The notes below the pieces were generated by a model that was given only the letters and a program-made list of their open reading frames with translations, had not been told where the DNA came from and did no database searches. Position numbers and translations under genes: made by a program. From IMG/VR virus record IMGVR_UViG_3300014501_000074, positions 1-23,845 of that record: a DNA stretch of 23,845 nt; one strand, given 5' to 3'. This DNA comes from a virus. Positions within the stretch are counted from its first letter, which is position 1. Each line of letters begins with the position of its first letter. This document shows positions 1 to 6,372 of the stretch, one piece after another.

Positions 1-221
1 CCATCCATCCATCCATCCACGGCAGCGAGCAAATCTGCCACTGCTATGCGTAGCCTGTCAAAATCAAGCACCGCCCGATCGGAGTCCCAGGCGACCTTAT
101 GTGCTTTGCGCCATTCGACGGCACAGTGGATTACCAACGCGGCTCGGTCTTTAGAACCCACCGCCGTGAGATCAGCCCCCCGAGCGTCCGTCTGAAAGTG
201 TTTCCGCTGGCGCTTACGCAT
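1..221 (-). CDS. Hypothetical phage protein, C-terminus cut by window edge
   Basis: The frame opens with ATG at 221 and stays open to base 1, giving at least 73 residues with no stop. The start has a weak AGGCGAAC-like ribosome site and lies 23 bases after the previous gene's stop. The protein begins very basic (MRKRQRKHF) and continues as amphipathic helix (ALVIHCAVEWRKAHK, then FDRLRIAVADLLAAVDGW). No family was recognised. The CCAT tandem at bases 1-18 encodes its last visible residues (DGWMD), so it is a coding repeat. Its place after the terminase small subunit suggests a packaging-region or late accessory gene. Confidence 0.5.
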   Translation of the reverse strand, partial: MRKRQRKHFQTDARGADLTAVGSKDRAALVIHCAVEWRKAHKVAWDSDRAVLDFDRLRIAVADLLAAVDGWMD

Positions 222-243
222 CACGTTCGCCTGTGCCGCTCTG

Positions 244-534
244 TCATTTGGTTCTCCGATGCCGTTCTTGGCGGGCTATATCAAGCTGCCGCCGATGATC
301 GCAATGGATGCACTGTCCCGGAGGTGCCAGCGACTTGAGCGGTTTGGTTTTGACCGTATCGGACTGCTTAAAGCTTTCAGCCAAACCCATCGATCGCGCT
401 TCTTCGGGAACAGTTGCCATTGGAATGTCGATGTATGGTTCCTCGACGACGAGAGTGCTACGGGATTGCCGTGGCTGAGGACATGGCCCAAGCCGATGCC
501 GTGTTTTGCATATCCTGCAAAGCTGCTCATCCAT
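244..534 (-). CDS. Small Cys-rich hypothetical phage protein
   Basis: 96 residues with a Cys pattern at each end: CRICKTRHRLGPCP near the N-terminus and CIHCDHRR near the C-terminus. This could form one split zinc knuckle. The tail is strongly basic (ARQERHRRTK), which fits nucleic-acid binding. It follows the terminase small subunit on the same strand, separated by a 40-base spacer carrying three short palindromes. No named family was recognised. Other open frames overlap it, so the coding call rests on the Cys pattern, the strand and the spacing. Confidence 0.6.
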   Translation of the reverse strand: MDEQLCRICKTRHRLGPCPQPRQSRSTLVVEEPYIDIPMATVPEEARSMGLAESFKQSDTVKTKPLKSLAPPGQCIHCDHRRQLDIARQERHRRTK

Positions 535-537
535 TCC

Positions 538-579
538 GTAACGTTATCACGTAACGTTACGGTGTATCAATAACGTTAC
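538..579. promoter_or_regulatory. Three TAACGTTA palindromes
   Basis: The 8-bp palindrome TAACGTTA occurs at 539-546, 552-559 and 571-578. The middle copy extends to a 12-bp perfect palindrome (CGTAACGTTACG, 550-561). The cluster spans the terminase small subunit stop and the spacer before the next gene. Three copies in 40 bases suggest an operator or a structured intergenic element, but the binding factor is unknown. Confidence 0.45.
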
Positions 580-1178
580 GCCGTCTCCCCATCCTCTCCC
601 TCAGAACCATCCTCTCCCTCAGTCGCCTCACCCTCGATCACCTTCGTAGACCCGCCAATCCCCCGTAGCTGATCTAATCGCTCCCGTGCGCGCGCGACCA
701 AGTCGAACATCTCAGCCGCACGCTGATCTCCCGGCATCTCCGTGAGACGCTGCGCTAGCGTCAACTCGTGCCGCTCCACAAACATCCCGATCTCTCGGCC
801 CAACAACTCCAAGGCTTTGTTGGCGACGAAGCCATTGTATTGGTATTCGCCGGTCGGATTGCCGTCTTTATCAAGTACAGGCTTCAACGTCATCGCGCGC
901 TCTACGTTTTCTTTCAAGCGTTCGAGAATCCAGGTCTTCGAAACCGTGGCTTTATCTACCGCAAGCGCCACCGATTTGCGGTTTATTTCCTCGCGTTCAC
1001 GCAGGAGTTCGGCAACACGCGCCGTTATATCGGTGGCCTTAGCTAGCTTTGCGGGCGCTGATCGGTTTCTGACTGGAACGTAGGTGTAGCCGGCGTCTCT
1101 GTAGGCGTCGGTTTGCATTTTACCGCTCGCCAATCCCTGGGCGAAGAGTTCTCGGCGTGGGTTCTTGATGGCTGGCAT
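576..1178 (-). CDS. Phage terminase small subunit
   Basis: 200 residues. The family role is to bind the packaging site and deliver phage DNA to the large terminase and portal. An N-terminal helical DNA-binding part (about 8-60, with a QTDAYRDAGY segment like a HTH entry helix) is followed by a central helical region and the motif FVANKALELLGREIGMF (about 118-134), typical of terminase small subunits. The tail is acidic and repetitive (EGEATEGEDGSEGEDGE). The ATG at 1178 lacks a strong ribosome site. The large subunit is not in the window; it may lie past base 1. A split winged-helix gene lies immediately upstream. Confidence 0.8.
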   Translation of the reverse strand: MPAIKNPRRELFAQGLASGKMQTDAYRDAGYTYVPVRNRSAPAKLAKATDITARVAELLREREEINRKSVALAVDKATVSKTWILERLKENVERAMTLKPVLDKDGNPTGEYQYNGFVANKALELLGREIGMFVERHELTLAQRLTEMPGDQRAAEMFDLVARARERLDQLRGIGGSTKVIEGEATEGEDGSEGEDGETA

Positions 1179-1207
1179 GGTGCTTTACGCCGCTATGACA
1201 CATTTGG

Positions 1208-1392
1208 TCATTTGCGGCGGCTTTCCTCGGTTTCCTGGAGCCCCTCATAGGGGACTGGCTGCCGCACCGCTTTCTCGAACACGCGCGTTAGGGCCTGCCG
1301 CCCTTCTGGGGTGATGTAGACGTGGCTCTCTCCTGCCCCATTTCCGGCATTGTCTATCCACCCACGTTTAGCACACGCGGACATCGTGCTCT
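1208..1392 (-). pseudogene. 3' half of a winged-helix gene split by the tnpB element
   Basis: This piece encodes STMSACAKRGWI, then a spacer, then VYITPEGRQAL, the recognition helix and wing of a winged-helix protein with no N-terminal half. The missing half lies at 2807-2960. Both halves end at the same 9-bp sequence (AGAGCACGA on the minus strand), and joining there restores one frame of about 109 residues. The fragment could still be translated from the ATG at 1384 or a TTG at 1414, but would lack its first helices. It sits just upstream of the terminase small subunit, so the intact protein may have been a local regulator (inference). Confidence 0.65.
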
Positions 1393-1399
1393 CGCGATC

Positions 1400-1414
1400 A
1401 TTGCTTTTGCTCAA
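1400..1414. repeat. Left 15-bp inverted repeat of tnpB element 1
   Basis: ATTGCTTTTGCTCAA is exactly complementary to 2785-2799. The tnpB stop codon (1411-1413) lies inside this repeat, so the element ends within a few bases of its gene. Confidence 0.8.
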
Positions 1415-2730
1415 AGCGGAGCATCCACAACATTCGAAGGTGGCCCGTCGTGACTAACCAAGGCACCGGCCTCGATCCCGTCAGCGCGCGGCAAAGCTCC
1501 TCGCTTTCGCCCGAACGCGCGGGCAGGTTCGCGCCTTGCTGGCGCTACCCCGGCGGCTCTCACCACCGTCGCATCCCGAAGGATCACCCGGCTTGCGGCG
1601 TGGTCGCGATCATGGATCACGCCGCACCCTCCGCACGTCCAGGTGGCGATCCCAGGCCGAAGCCTGGGACCTATCCAACCGCAGCCTTCTTCGGGACAGA
1701 CGCCCGTGCTGCGCTGAAATCGTCCGATGACGCGCCATTCCCGACACGCCCATTCGCTCTTGTAGCGAAGCATCCGCAGAAGCTCGCCCAGACTGGCGTC
1801 GGCGAAGGACTTCGCCAACCTCGTCTTCATCAGACCTTTCAGGTTCAGGTCTTCGACCGCAAACCCCTCGAAAGTGTCCACCATCCTGCACGTCAGTCTG
1901 TGCAGAAAGTTCTGTCTCAGGTCGCGCACGCGACGATGTGTCTTGGCCAGTCGCATTACGGTGCGGCGGCGGTTCACGCCCCCTTTGCGGCGCCGATCGC
2001 GCTCCCGGTTCAAACGTCGAACGCGCTTTTCAGCCTTCCTGGCATAGCGCGGCGGCGCGATCTTCTCGGCGTCGGACCAAGCTGCCAACGCGGTCAGGCC
2101 ATGGTCGATGCCGATCGTGGGCCGGGTCGGCGTCTTGTATTCCTTCGGGTTGGCGTCGAACTGGATCGACACATGCCATCCGTCCGGTTCCTGGGTCAGC
2201 GCAACTTGTTTCAACGCCGCGCCCCGAGGCACCTCAAGCCCCCGCACGCGCACCCAGCCAATCTTCGGCAGACGCACCCGGCGCGGCTCGATCCGGCATT
2301 CGCGGCCAACGAACGAGAAGGCGTCGGCATGGTCATCGCGGCGCTTGAACTGCGGAATACCGGATTTCTTCGGCTTCAGCGGCGGCAGCCCCGAGGCCAC
2401 CCGCGCCGCGCTTCGCGCTTTTCGTTTCGCGTCGATGCGCTGAAACTCGACCTTGTTGCGGATGTAGTTCTTCAGTGTCCGATCGAAGTTCTGCGCTGTC
2501 ATTTGTGCCGCCCGATGGGGCAGCCCACGGAGCTTGTCGTCCTCTTTCAGCAACTTCGGCAGCATGGCGGACAATTCGGCATAGAAGACGAACTTTCCCT
2601 CGGCCTTCATCCGCGCGTTGTTCATCGCGGTGAACAGGTTCCAGAGATAACGGGTCTGGCCGCCGAACCGCGCACACGCCTTTACGCCAGCGCCCAGCAC
2701 CTTGCCCTTGCGCGCCTGGGTGACTGGCAT
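1411..2730 (-). CDS. tnpB: TnpB-like RNA-guided nuclease (IS200/IS605 OrfB), element 1
   Basis: About 439 residues from the ATG at 2730 (a GTG at 2784 would add 18). The RuvC-like catalytic set is complete: Asp in IGIDHG (~209), Glu in FAVEDLNLKGL (~293) and Asp in HDRDHAAS (~376). A zinc ribbon lies between the last two (CPEEGCGW, then CGGCGV). Known TnpB proteins use an omega RNA from the right end of the element to cut matching DNA beside a short motif. Here the omega RNA would come from the minus strand around 1650-1400. A 6-bp hairpin (2736-2750) sits just before the start codon and could limit translation. Sequence similarity to the second TnpB is low outside the motifs, so the two arrived separately. 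Confidence 0.9.
   Translation of the reverse strand: MPVTQARKGKVLGAGVKACARFGGQTRYLWNLFTAMNNARMKAEGKFVFYAELSAMLPKLLKEDDKLRGLPHRAAQMTAQNFDRTLKNYIRNKVEFQRIDAKRKARSAARVASGLPPLKPKKSGIPQFKRRDDHADAFSFVGRECRIEPRRVRLPKIGWVRVRGLEVPRGAALKQVALTQEPDGWHVSIQFDANPKEYKTPTRPTIGIDHGLTALAAWSDAEKIAPPRYARKAEKRVRRLNRERDRRRKGGVNRRRTVMRLAKTHRRVRDLRQNFLHRLTCRMVDTFEGFAVEDLNLKGLMKTRLAKSFADASLGELLRMLRYKSEWACREWRVIGRFQRSTGVCPEEGCGWIGPRLRPGIATWTCGGCGVIHDRDHAASRVILRDATVVRAAGVAPARREPARAFGRKRGALPRADGIEAGALVSHDGPPSNVVDAPL
1650..1669 (-). other. UUCG-capped hairpin inside the tnpB 3' region
   Basis: On the tnpB sense strand a perfect 8-bp stem (TCCCAGGC / GCCTGGGA) closes a TTCG loop, the extra-stable C(UUCG)G type. It lies about 240 nt before the stop codon, a distance at which omega RNA scaffolds of other TnpB systems begin. 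It may be part of the guide scaffold. Confidence 0.5.
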
Positions 2731-2735
2731 GGTCA

Positions 2736-2750
2736 CGCGAACAGTTCGCG
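2736..2750 (-). other. Hairpin next to the tnpB start codon (element 1)
   Basis: CGCGAA-CAG-TTCGCG is a perfect 6-bp stem ending five bases before the ATG at 2730. It could mask ribosome access or be a subterminal palindrome of the kind TnpA recognises in IS605 ends. The sequence alone does not decide which. Confidence 0.35.
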
Positions 2751-2784
2751 CAGCCGGAGCCGCCCATGCTGACCGATCAAGCAC

Positions 2785-2799
2785 TTGAGCAAAAGCAAT
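2785..2799. repeat. Right 15-bp inverted repeat of tnpB element 1
   Basis: TTGAGCAAAAGCAAT is the exact complement of 1400-1414. It is followed by seven bases and then the right copy of the 9-bp direct repeat (2807-2815). Confidence 0.8.
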
Positions 2800-2806
2800 A
2801 GGTCCC

Positions 2807-2960
2807 TCGTGCTCTTGTAGACCCAGGAGGGCGTGGATGGGGGATTCCTACACAAGGCCAGAAGCACCTCGAATTGCGCGTGCGTGGGAAGACGCTTACG
2901 CTTGCGCCTGCCTTGAGGTAAATCCCGCGCTCTTTGCCATCCCTCGATTGCATCGGCCAT
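2807..2960 (-). pseudogene. 5' half of the winged-helix gene split by the tnpB element
   Basis: The ATG at 2960 has a good AGGAG site. The product has a basic lead (GRRKRKR), then LPTHAQFEVLLALCR, a typical first helix of a winged-helix domain, and stops being gene-like at VYKST, where the 9-bp direct repeat begins. Past that point the frame runs 72 bases into the element and ends at 2733. Joined to 1208-1392 it gives a coherent protein (WVYKST then MSACAKRGWI). Function unknown; probably a small DNA-binding regulator. Confidence 0.6.
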
Positions 2961-3049
2961 GTGCTCTCCTAAAAAGTTGGCACGGTCTGGGGCATCTGTC
3001 CTAGCGTAGGCGCCGGGCAGTTTTACCTTCTGCCCCCGTGTTCCTAGAA

Positions 3050-3250
3050 TTACTCCGACTGAGTTTGGTCTGATTGATGTTCGGCTGCGCCCGTGATGTC
3101 CGCGTCGCCGGGAATTTCCTGATACAGAAGCCTGTTTAGCTGCAAGATTTTGATCAGTCGATCAAACCCATGCTCATCAGCCAGCACGGCGTTCACCTCG
3201 AACGTACCGTTAGGCGCATTACTCGCGCGGATGCTGTTGGTCTCTGGCAT
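3050..3250 (-). CDS. Small hypothetical phage protein
   Basis: 66 residues starting at ATG 3250, six bases after the previous stop. The middle (EHGFDRLIKILQLNRLLY) is predicted helix; the C-terminus is polar (HQSDQTQSE). No Cys, no membrane segment, no recognised family. Its short spacing from the upstream genes places it in the same leftward transcript. A GGGCAG/CTGCCC hairpin 15-35 bases after its stop could mark a transcript end but lacks a T run. Confidence 0.6.
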   Translation of the reverse strand: MPETNSIRASNAPNGTFEVNAVLADEHGFDRLIKILQLNRLLYQEIPGDADITGAAEHQSDQTQSE

Positions 3251-3255
3251 TGGCG

Positions 3256-3669
3256 TTATCGTTCCATAGAGGTGCGGCGACCCGGGACACTCGGGTGTGG
3301 ATTAACCCCCGTCTGCCGTTTGTAGGCGTTCTTATAGCTCGCGATGACCATGACGACGTGATCGTAGCGGGCATTCACGCCTAGAGCGATCTCGCTGATG
3401 CTCTCGCCTGCGACGCGCCTACGCCAGATACGGTGGTCGCGGTCTCGCTCGGCTTGGGTCTTAGCGGCCATCTTGAAGCCCCCATGCACTATTGCACCGA
3501 CACTTTGACATCGCGAATAAGGCCGATTGGAAAACTGAGGCAGCAGCACTAGGGACAACCCGGCATTAAATTCATTGGCGAGTTGGTTGGCGAGGAAGGC
3601 GATGTCTGCCTCGAATGCATCCTTTTCAGCGGCGATGAGGGTGCCGACCACGATGCGCTTGATCCTCAC
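3256..3669 (-). CDS. Hypothetical protein with C-terminal HTH-like region
   Basis: The chosen start is GTG 3669, whose GTG overlaps the TGA stop of the small membrane-protein gene before it (GTGA), giving 137 residues. Residues ~1-60 are predicted helical (TLIAAEKDAFEADIAF). The last ~70 (KTQAERDRDHRIWRRRVAGE, then SISEIALGVNARYDHVVMVI) look like a small helix-turn-helix domain. An internal ATG at 3471 would make that domain alone, so this could also be two products. The same frame is open further upstream, but that part overlaps the membrane-protein gene and is not protein-like. Confidence 0.55.
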   Translation of the reverse strand: MRIKRIVVGTLIAAEKDAFEADIAFLANQLANEFNAGLSLVLLPQFSNRPYSRCQSVGAIVHGGFKMAAKTQAERDRDHRIWRRRVAGESISEIALGVNARYDHVVMVIASYKNAYKRQTGVNPHPSVPGRRTSMER

Positions 3670-3791
3670 CAGATGCGCTCCGCGAGGTTGAAGCCGGCCG
3701 CGATAGCCAGGTAGAAGCCGGCGGCGAACATCGCACAGCCAATGGCCATGAGGCAGCCAGCACCAAGCAGCAGGATCAGTTCTCGCCACAT
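3666..3791 (-). CDS. Small membrane protein, 41 residues
   Basis: ATG 3791 preceded by AAAGG. The product is almost entirely one hydrophobic stretch (residues ~4-35, for example LILLLGAGCLMAIGCAMFAA) with a charged end (NLAERIW). It overlaps the upstream gene by 16 bases, and its stop overlaps the next gene's GTG. Short single-span proteins like this are common in phage early operons. Function unknown. Confidence 0.6.
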   Translation of the reverse strand: MWRELILLLGAGCLMAIGCAMFAAGFYLAIAAGFNLAERIW

Positions 3792-4045
3792 GACGCCTTT
3801 GTCCCATTGCTGGTTTCGCTCATGAGCAACTTTAGCTGCCGAACCAAACCCATTGCCACAGCGCCAGCCTTAACACCGTTCTCAGCCAACCATTTGTTCA
3901 GATCGGCCTCAAATTGCTGCGCCGCTTCTGCGTGCTCAGGACTTTTGGCCGTGACCTTGACGCTCAACGGCACGGCCGAGGCTTCCTGATAGAGCCTGTT
4001 CATCGCCTCGGCCATTTCGCGGTGCGTGGGGTGTCGTTCAGCCAT
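3776..4045 (-). CDS. Hypothetical phage protein
   Basis: 89 residues from ATG 4045. This start overlaps the upstream gene's stop (ATGGCTGA), which is why it is preferred over the longer frame beginning at 4090. The product is helical and mildly charged (REMAEAMNRLYQEASAV, then EHAEAAQQFEADLNKWLAE), with no known motif. Translation is probably coupled to the upstream gene. Confidence 0.65.
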   Translation of the reverse strand: MAERHPTHREMAEAMNRLYQEASAVPLSVKVTAKSPEHAEAAQQFEADLNKWLAENGVKAGAVAMGLVRQLKLLMSETSNGTKASCGEN

Positions 4046-4442
4046 CTTGCGGCTCGTCGTACAGAGCGCGGTAGATCGCCGCCGCGCCACGCCTCATAGC
4101 CGGTCCTGTCGCAGCAGCGCCATCTTGCGCCTCGCCTCTCGCTGCGCGTTCGGCCAATTCTGCCGGGTGCATAGGAAAAACTGGCGGCTCGAACACCGAA
4201 CGCCGGATGGCGATACCGATGCGGGATTGAAGGATCGCCGTTGCACGCGCCCATTCTGCGACCGTGAGACGGATGTTGAGTTGCCGGCTCATGTCCTCAG
4301 CGCAATCCTTGGCGACGGCCTGCGCGACCTCGTCAATCTCCGGGAGCCAGCGCTCAGCATGATCGGCTTTAGCTGCGGCGCGGATGGCCGCGTAACGCTC
4401 CGATTGTTGTAGATACTCCGATTGTTGTAGATAACGAGCCAT
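4038..4442 (-). CDS. Hypothetical phage protein with tandem YLQQSE repeat
   Basis: 134 residues from ATG 4442, preceded by AAAGGAA. Residues 4-15 are a perfect duplication of YLQQSE, made by an 18-bp tandem repeat at 4398-4433. The rest is helical, with a Trp/charge pattern (HAERWLPEIDEVAQAVAKDC) and a C-terminal Ala-rich part. No family recognised. The identical DNA copies imply a recent slippage event. Confidence 0.65.
   Translation of the reverse strand: MARYLQQSEYLQQSERYAAIRAAAKADHAERWLPEIDEVAQAVAKDCAEDMSRQLNIRLTVAEWARATAILQSRIGIAIRRSVFEPPVFPMHPAELAERAARGEAQDGAAATGPAMRRGAAAIYRALYDEPQDG
4398..4433. repeat. 18-bp perfect tandem duplication
   Basis: Two head-to-tail copies of CTCCGATTGTTGTAGATA, in frame within the N-terminus of the 134-residue protein. 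Because 18 is a multiple of three, copy-number change would add or remove six residues without breaking the gene. Confidence 0.9.
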
Positions 4443-4453
4443 CACGGTTCCTT

Positions 4454-4747
4454 TCAGAATTCTTCAAGAACGCGGCGGGCAACCTCCAGCTTGCACTGAT
4501 ATTTGTTGGCCTGGCAGCCGTACATACAGACACGATCATGGCTTGGCTTCACATCAAATTGCCAGTGCTGACCATCCCAAACCGACATCGTATCCGTAGG
4601 CCGGGCATACCACGCCTCGCCGCAGTTACACACCCGCCGATCATCCTTGTACCGTTCGACAAGCTGCTCCCAGGCATGAGTCGTAGCGGCCTGCGCTGCT
4701 TCGGCTCTTTGGTAGATTTCGAGCACTTCTTTTGGAAACCGGCTCAT
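4454..4747 (-). CDS. Cys-rich hypothetical phage protein
   Basis: 97 residues from ATG 4747 (GGGAG eight bases upstream). An N-terminal helix (FPKEVLEIYQRAEAAQAA) precedes two Cys clusters, VCNCGEAW and VCMYGCQANKYQC, consistent with one zinc-binding fold. The start overlaps the stop of the small membrane protein before it (ATGA). No family name can be assigned. Confidence 0.65.
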   Translation of the reverse strand: MSRFPKEVLEIYQRAEAAQAATTHAWEQLVERYKDDRRVCNCGEAWYARPTDTMSVWDGQHWQFDVKPSHDRVCMYGCQANKYQCKLEVARRVLEEF

Positions 4748-4851
4748 CCGAGAAACTCCCACAGAGCATAGGCGACCAGCCACAGCATCGCGCCTAGGGC
4801 TATGCCGTTGATGATACCGCGAACCGGGTCAAGGTTGTCGTCACGATCCAT
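4744..4851 (-). CDS. Small membrane protein, 35 residues
   Basis: ATG 4851 shares its A with the TGA of the upstream gene, and its own TGA overlaps the next ATG (GGATGA). The product has an acidic N-terminus (MDRDDN) and a single hydrophobic span, IINGIALGAMLWLVAYALW (~13-31). The tight coupling on both sides is the main evidence that it is translated. Function unknown. Confidence 0.6.
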   Translation of the reverse strand: MDRDDNLDPVRGIINGIALGAMLWLVAYALWEFLG

Positions 4852-5192
4852 CACGACTCCTTGGTCCAATCCTTCGAGTCGTACATCTCGACCTTGCGTT
4901 TGCCAAGGTTCCCGTCAGCGTTGAACAGGGTCAGCACCGGACGTGTTCTGCCGTTGCGCGTCCCGAACTCCGTGACCTGACCGCGCTGTTCTATCCTCCT
5001 CGGCTTCCATCTAAATACTATGTTCTTCGAGAGCACGTAGATTTCCCCAATCTTAACGGGAGACGCCTCAATGCTCGCCAGCCTCAGCGTTTCCAAAGCA
5101 TCGTTCAGTTTCAGTTTGGCGACTACCACACGTGCATTGGCTTCATCTAAGGTCATTAGTTCTGTCCAATCCGGAACGGGCGGTTCGAGCAA
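4851..5192 (-). CDS. Hypothetical phage protein
   Basis: The frame opens with TTG at 5192 (113 residues); the first ATG is at 5156 (101 residues). Neither has a good ribosome site, so the start is uncertain. A helical N-terminal part (DEANARVVVAKLKLNDALET) precedes a beta-rich region (KIGEIYVLSKNIVFRWKPRR) that suggests a small SH3-like or barrel fold. It is the first gene of the leftward group that starts in the 5.2-5.3 kb divergent region. Confidence 0.55.
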   Translation of the reverse strand: MLEPPVPDWTELMTLDEANARVVVAKLKLNDALETLRLASIEASPVKIGEIYVLSKNIVFRWKPRRIEQRGQVTEFGTRNGRTRPVLTLFNADGNLGKRKVEMYDSKDWTKES

Positions 5193-5216
5193 GGGCGCTT
5201 GAGAGCGAACATAATC

Positions 5217-5240
5217 GTCATCCTACCACAGTCATCCTAC
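5217..5240. promoter_or_regulatory. Tandem GTCATCCTAC motifs upstream of the rightward promoter
   Basis: Two copies of GTCATCCTAC at 5217-5226 and 5231-5240, 14 bases apart, directly against the -35 box at 5241. A third copy in the opposite orientation lies at 23044-23053, inside the other divergent promoter region. Probably binding sites for a phage regulator. Confidence 0.5.
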
Positions 5241-5269
5241 TTGAAATACCCCCGTATAGCACGTAGGTA
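5241..5269 (+). promoter_or_regulatory. Putative sigma70 promoter of the rightward operon
   Basis: TTGAAA (5241-5246), a 17-base spacer and TAGGTA (5264-5269). The -10 resembles the TAGGTT of the rightward promoter at 23.1 kb. It would drive the operon starting at 5331, leaving a leader of about 55 bases. Confidence 0.5.
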
Positions 5270-5330
5270 AGGGGTGGCGCGAATTGCGTCCATAGCGCGC
5301 GCCTCGGCGAGACAGGGGCGGAGACAGAAG

Positions 5331-5669
5331 ATGCGTTTCATGGAAAAGATCATCGCCAAGCGCTGCATCGGCGATTTGCTCAAAGCCGGATATTCGATTT
5401 CGGTCAACGACGGCGAAGAAACCACGTTGCGCCGCTCGACTGACCGCAGCGCGATTTTCGCAGCGATGGCTACTACCGACGAAGACTGGCTCTGCGTTCA
5501 CAAAGCCGAGCAGCCGATCTACCCCGAAGATGACGATACCCGTCGCTCGTTTGGTTGGGTGCGTTTCATCTACGGGAACGAAGGGCCATACGTGATCAAC
5601 GACTACACGACAAATCTCGAAAGTGACATGGCTGGCGTGCTCGCTCTTGCCGACAAGATGGACGCCTGA
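5331..5669 (+). CDS. Hypothetical phage protein
   Basis: 112 residues from ATG 5331, with GGAGA upstream. The product is acidic (FAAMATTDEDWLCVHK, then YPEDDDTRRSFGWVRFIYGN) and ends MDA. The compact mix of strands and acidic surface resembles small phage accessory proteins, but no family was recognised. It is the first gene of the rightward operon, reading away from the leftward genes at 5.2 kb. Confidence 0.7.
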   Translation: MRFMEKIIAKRCIGDLLKAGYSISVNDGEETTLRRSTDRSAIFAAMATTDEDWLCVHKAEQPIYPEDDDTRRSFGWVRFIYGNEGPYVINDYTTNLESDMAGVLALADKMDA

Positions 5670-5672
5670 GCG

Positions 5673-6014
5673 ATGGTCAACCATCCCCGTCGTGGTGGGC
5701 GCGCCTTCTACAAGGCGCGCGTCACCTGGGATTACCGGCGCGGCGACGAAGACGGGATCACGCTCAGCATCAATGAGAAGGATTTCGGCACGTGGGCGCA
5801 AGCTCGCCTTTGGATCGAAGCCGAAATCCCGAAGCGCGATTACCGCCATCCGAGCGACAAAGAGCTTGATCTTGATGTCGTCTATCTCGATGAACTTGGC
5901 AATTTCGCGGACGCCGAAGGCGAACCTTGCGAGAGCCGCCGCATTGCGATGTATGAGCGCGGCCCGCAAGAATGGACGTGGGCTGATGAGAGTAACGGGG
6001 GAGGGGCGCGATGA
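5673..6014 (+). CDS. Hypothetical phage protein
   Basis: 113 residues from ATG 5673, three bases after the previous stop. A basic N-terminus (MVNHPRRGGRAFYKARVTWD) is followed by an acidic helix/strand body (ELDLDVVYLDELGNFADAEG). The stop overlaps the next ATG (GATGA). Bases 5946-5966 are repeated exactly at 9116-9136 inside an unrelated gene. No domain identified. Confidence 0.7.
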   Translation: MVNHPRRGGRAFYKARVTWDYRRGDEDGITLSINEKDFGTWAQARLWIEAEIPKRDYRHPSDKELDLDVVYLDELGNFADAEGEPCESRRIAMYERGPQEWTWADESNGGGAR

Positions 6015-6265
6015 GTTCATATTCATGCGACTGCGCTTCGCCCGAAGACGGCAAGTGGGCTGATATCCATAGTTCGCAGTGCGCCATCTTTAAGTGCGGC
6101 TCGCGTGGCAAGCAGGCGGCGGTATCGCCTCCGGGTGACGTAGAGCCGACCTACTGCGAAGAATGCTGCCCCGACCATGAATATGAATACGAGCGGGGCG
6201 AAGGTCATCGGTGCAAGACGTGCCATGCCGAGCCTCCGCGCGACTGGTTTGATGTCGAGTGCTGA
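6011..6265 (+). CDS. Cys-rich small phage protein
   Basis: 84 residues with nine Cys: CDC near residue 6, QCAIFKC, YCEECC, RCKTC and a C-terminal Cys. This suggests one or two zinc sites of ribbon type. Very acidic between the clusters (DHEYEYERGEG). Start overlaps the upstream stop. A zinc-binding adaptor or anti-host factor is possible, but nothing in the sequence fixes the function. Confidence 0.65.
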   Translation: MSSYSCDCASPEDGKWADIHSSQCAIFKCGSRGKQAAVSPPGDVEPTYCEECCPDHEYEYERGEGHRCKTCHAEPPRDWFDVEC

Positions 6266-6268
6266 ACC

Positions 6269-6355
6269 ATGCCGCAGCCTGACATCTTCGACCGCGAAGA
6301 CCTGCCGTTTCCAAGCAGCCTGCCCGATTTGGTGCTCTTGTTGCGCGCCGACTGA
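6269..6355 (+). CDS. Possible very small phage protein, 28 residues
   Basis: ATG 6269 opens three bases after the previous stop and runs to TGA 6353-6355. The peptide begins MPQPDIFDREDLPFPSSL and ends in a Leu-rich tail. No clear ribosome site. The distance fits the operon and the composition looks coding, but it could be a truncated remnant of a longer protein. Confidence 0.35.
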   Translation: MPQPDIFDREDLPFPSSLPDLVLLLRAD

Positions 6356-6358
6356 TCC

Positions 6359-6372
6359 GTTCCACGCGGAAC
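6359..6372. promoter_or_regulatory. parS-like 14-mer, copy A
   Basis: GTTCCACGCGGAAC. The same 14-mer, as its reverse complement, recurs at 8666-8679 and 22459-22472. It resembles the chromosomal ParB site (GTTYCACGTGRAAC) with one central base changed. It lies between the last Cys-rich gene and a terminator. Confidence 0.5.

Larger units (their letters stand above)
1393..2806 (-). mobile_element. tnpB-only IS200/IS605-type element with inverted repeats
   Basis: A 1.41 kb insertion holding only tnpB. Perfect 15-bp inverted repeats (ATTGCTTTTGCTCAA at 1400-1414, complement at 2785-2799) lie near the ends. Seven bases outside each is a copy of the 9-bp direct repeat TCGTGCTCT (1384-1392 and 2807-2815), which looks like a target duplication. 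It interrupts a winged-helix gene. No tnpA is present, so movement would need help in trans. Classical IS605 elements have neither terminal inverted repeats nor target duplications, so the ends are atypical. Confidence 0.65.

Noticed and set aside
1-20. CCAT tandem repeat at the left edge as a regulatory repeat
   Set aside because: It is the coding sequence for the last visible residues (DGWMD) of a minus-strand gene.
1450-2772. Long open frame of 440 codons on the plus strand opposite tnpB
   Set aside because: It is Pro/Arg/His-rich and exactly opposite a gene with complete catalytic motifs; a high-GC shadow.
5232-6026. 264-codon minus-strand frame opposite the rightward operon
   Set aside because: Three tightly coupled plus-strand genes with overlapping starts and stops occupy this stretch.
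6359-6372. Calling the 14-mer a true ParB parS site
   Set aside because: The centre differs from the consensus and no parA or parB gene is present; left as parS-like only.
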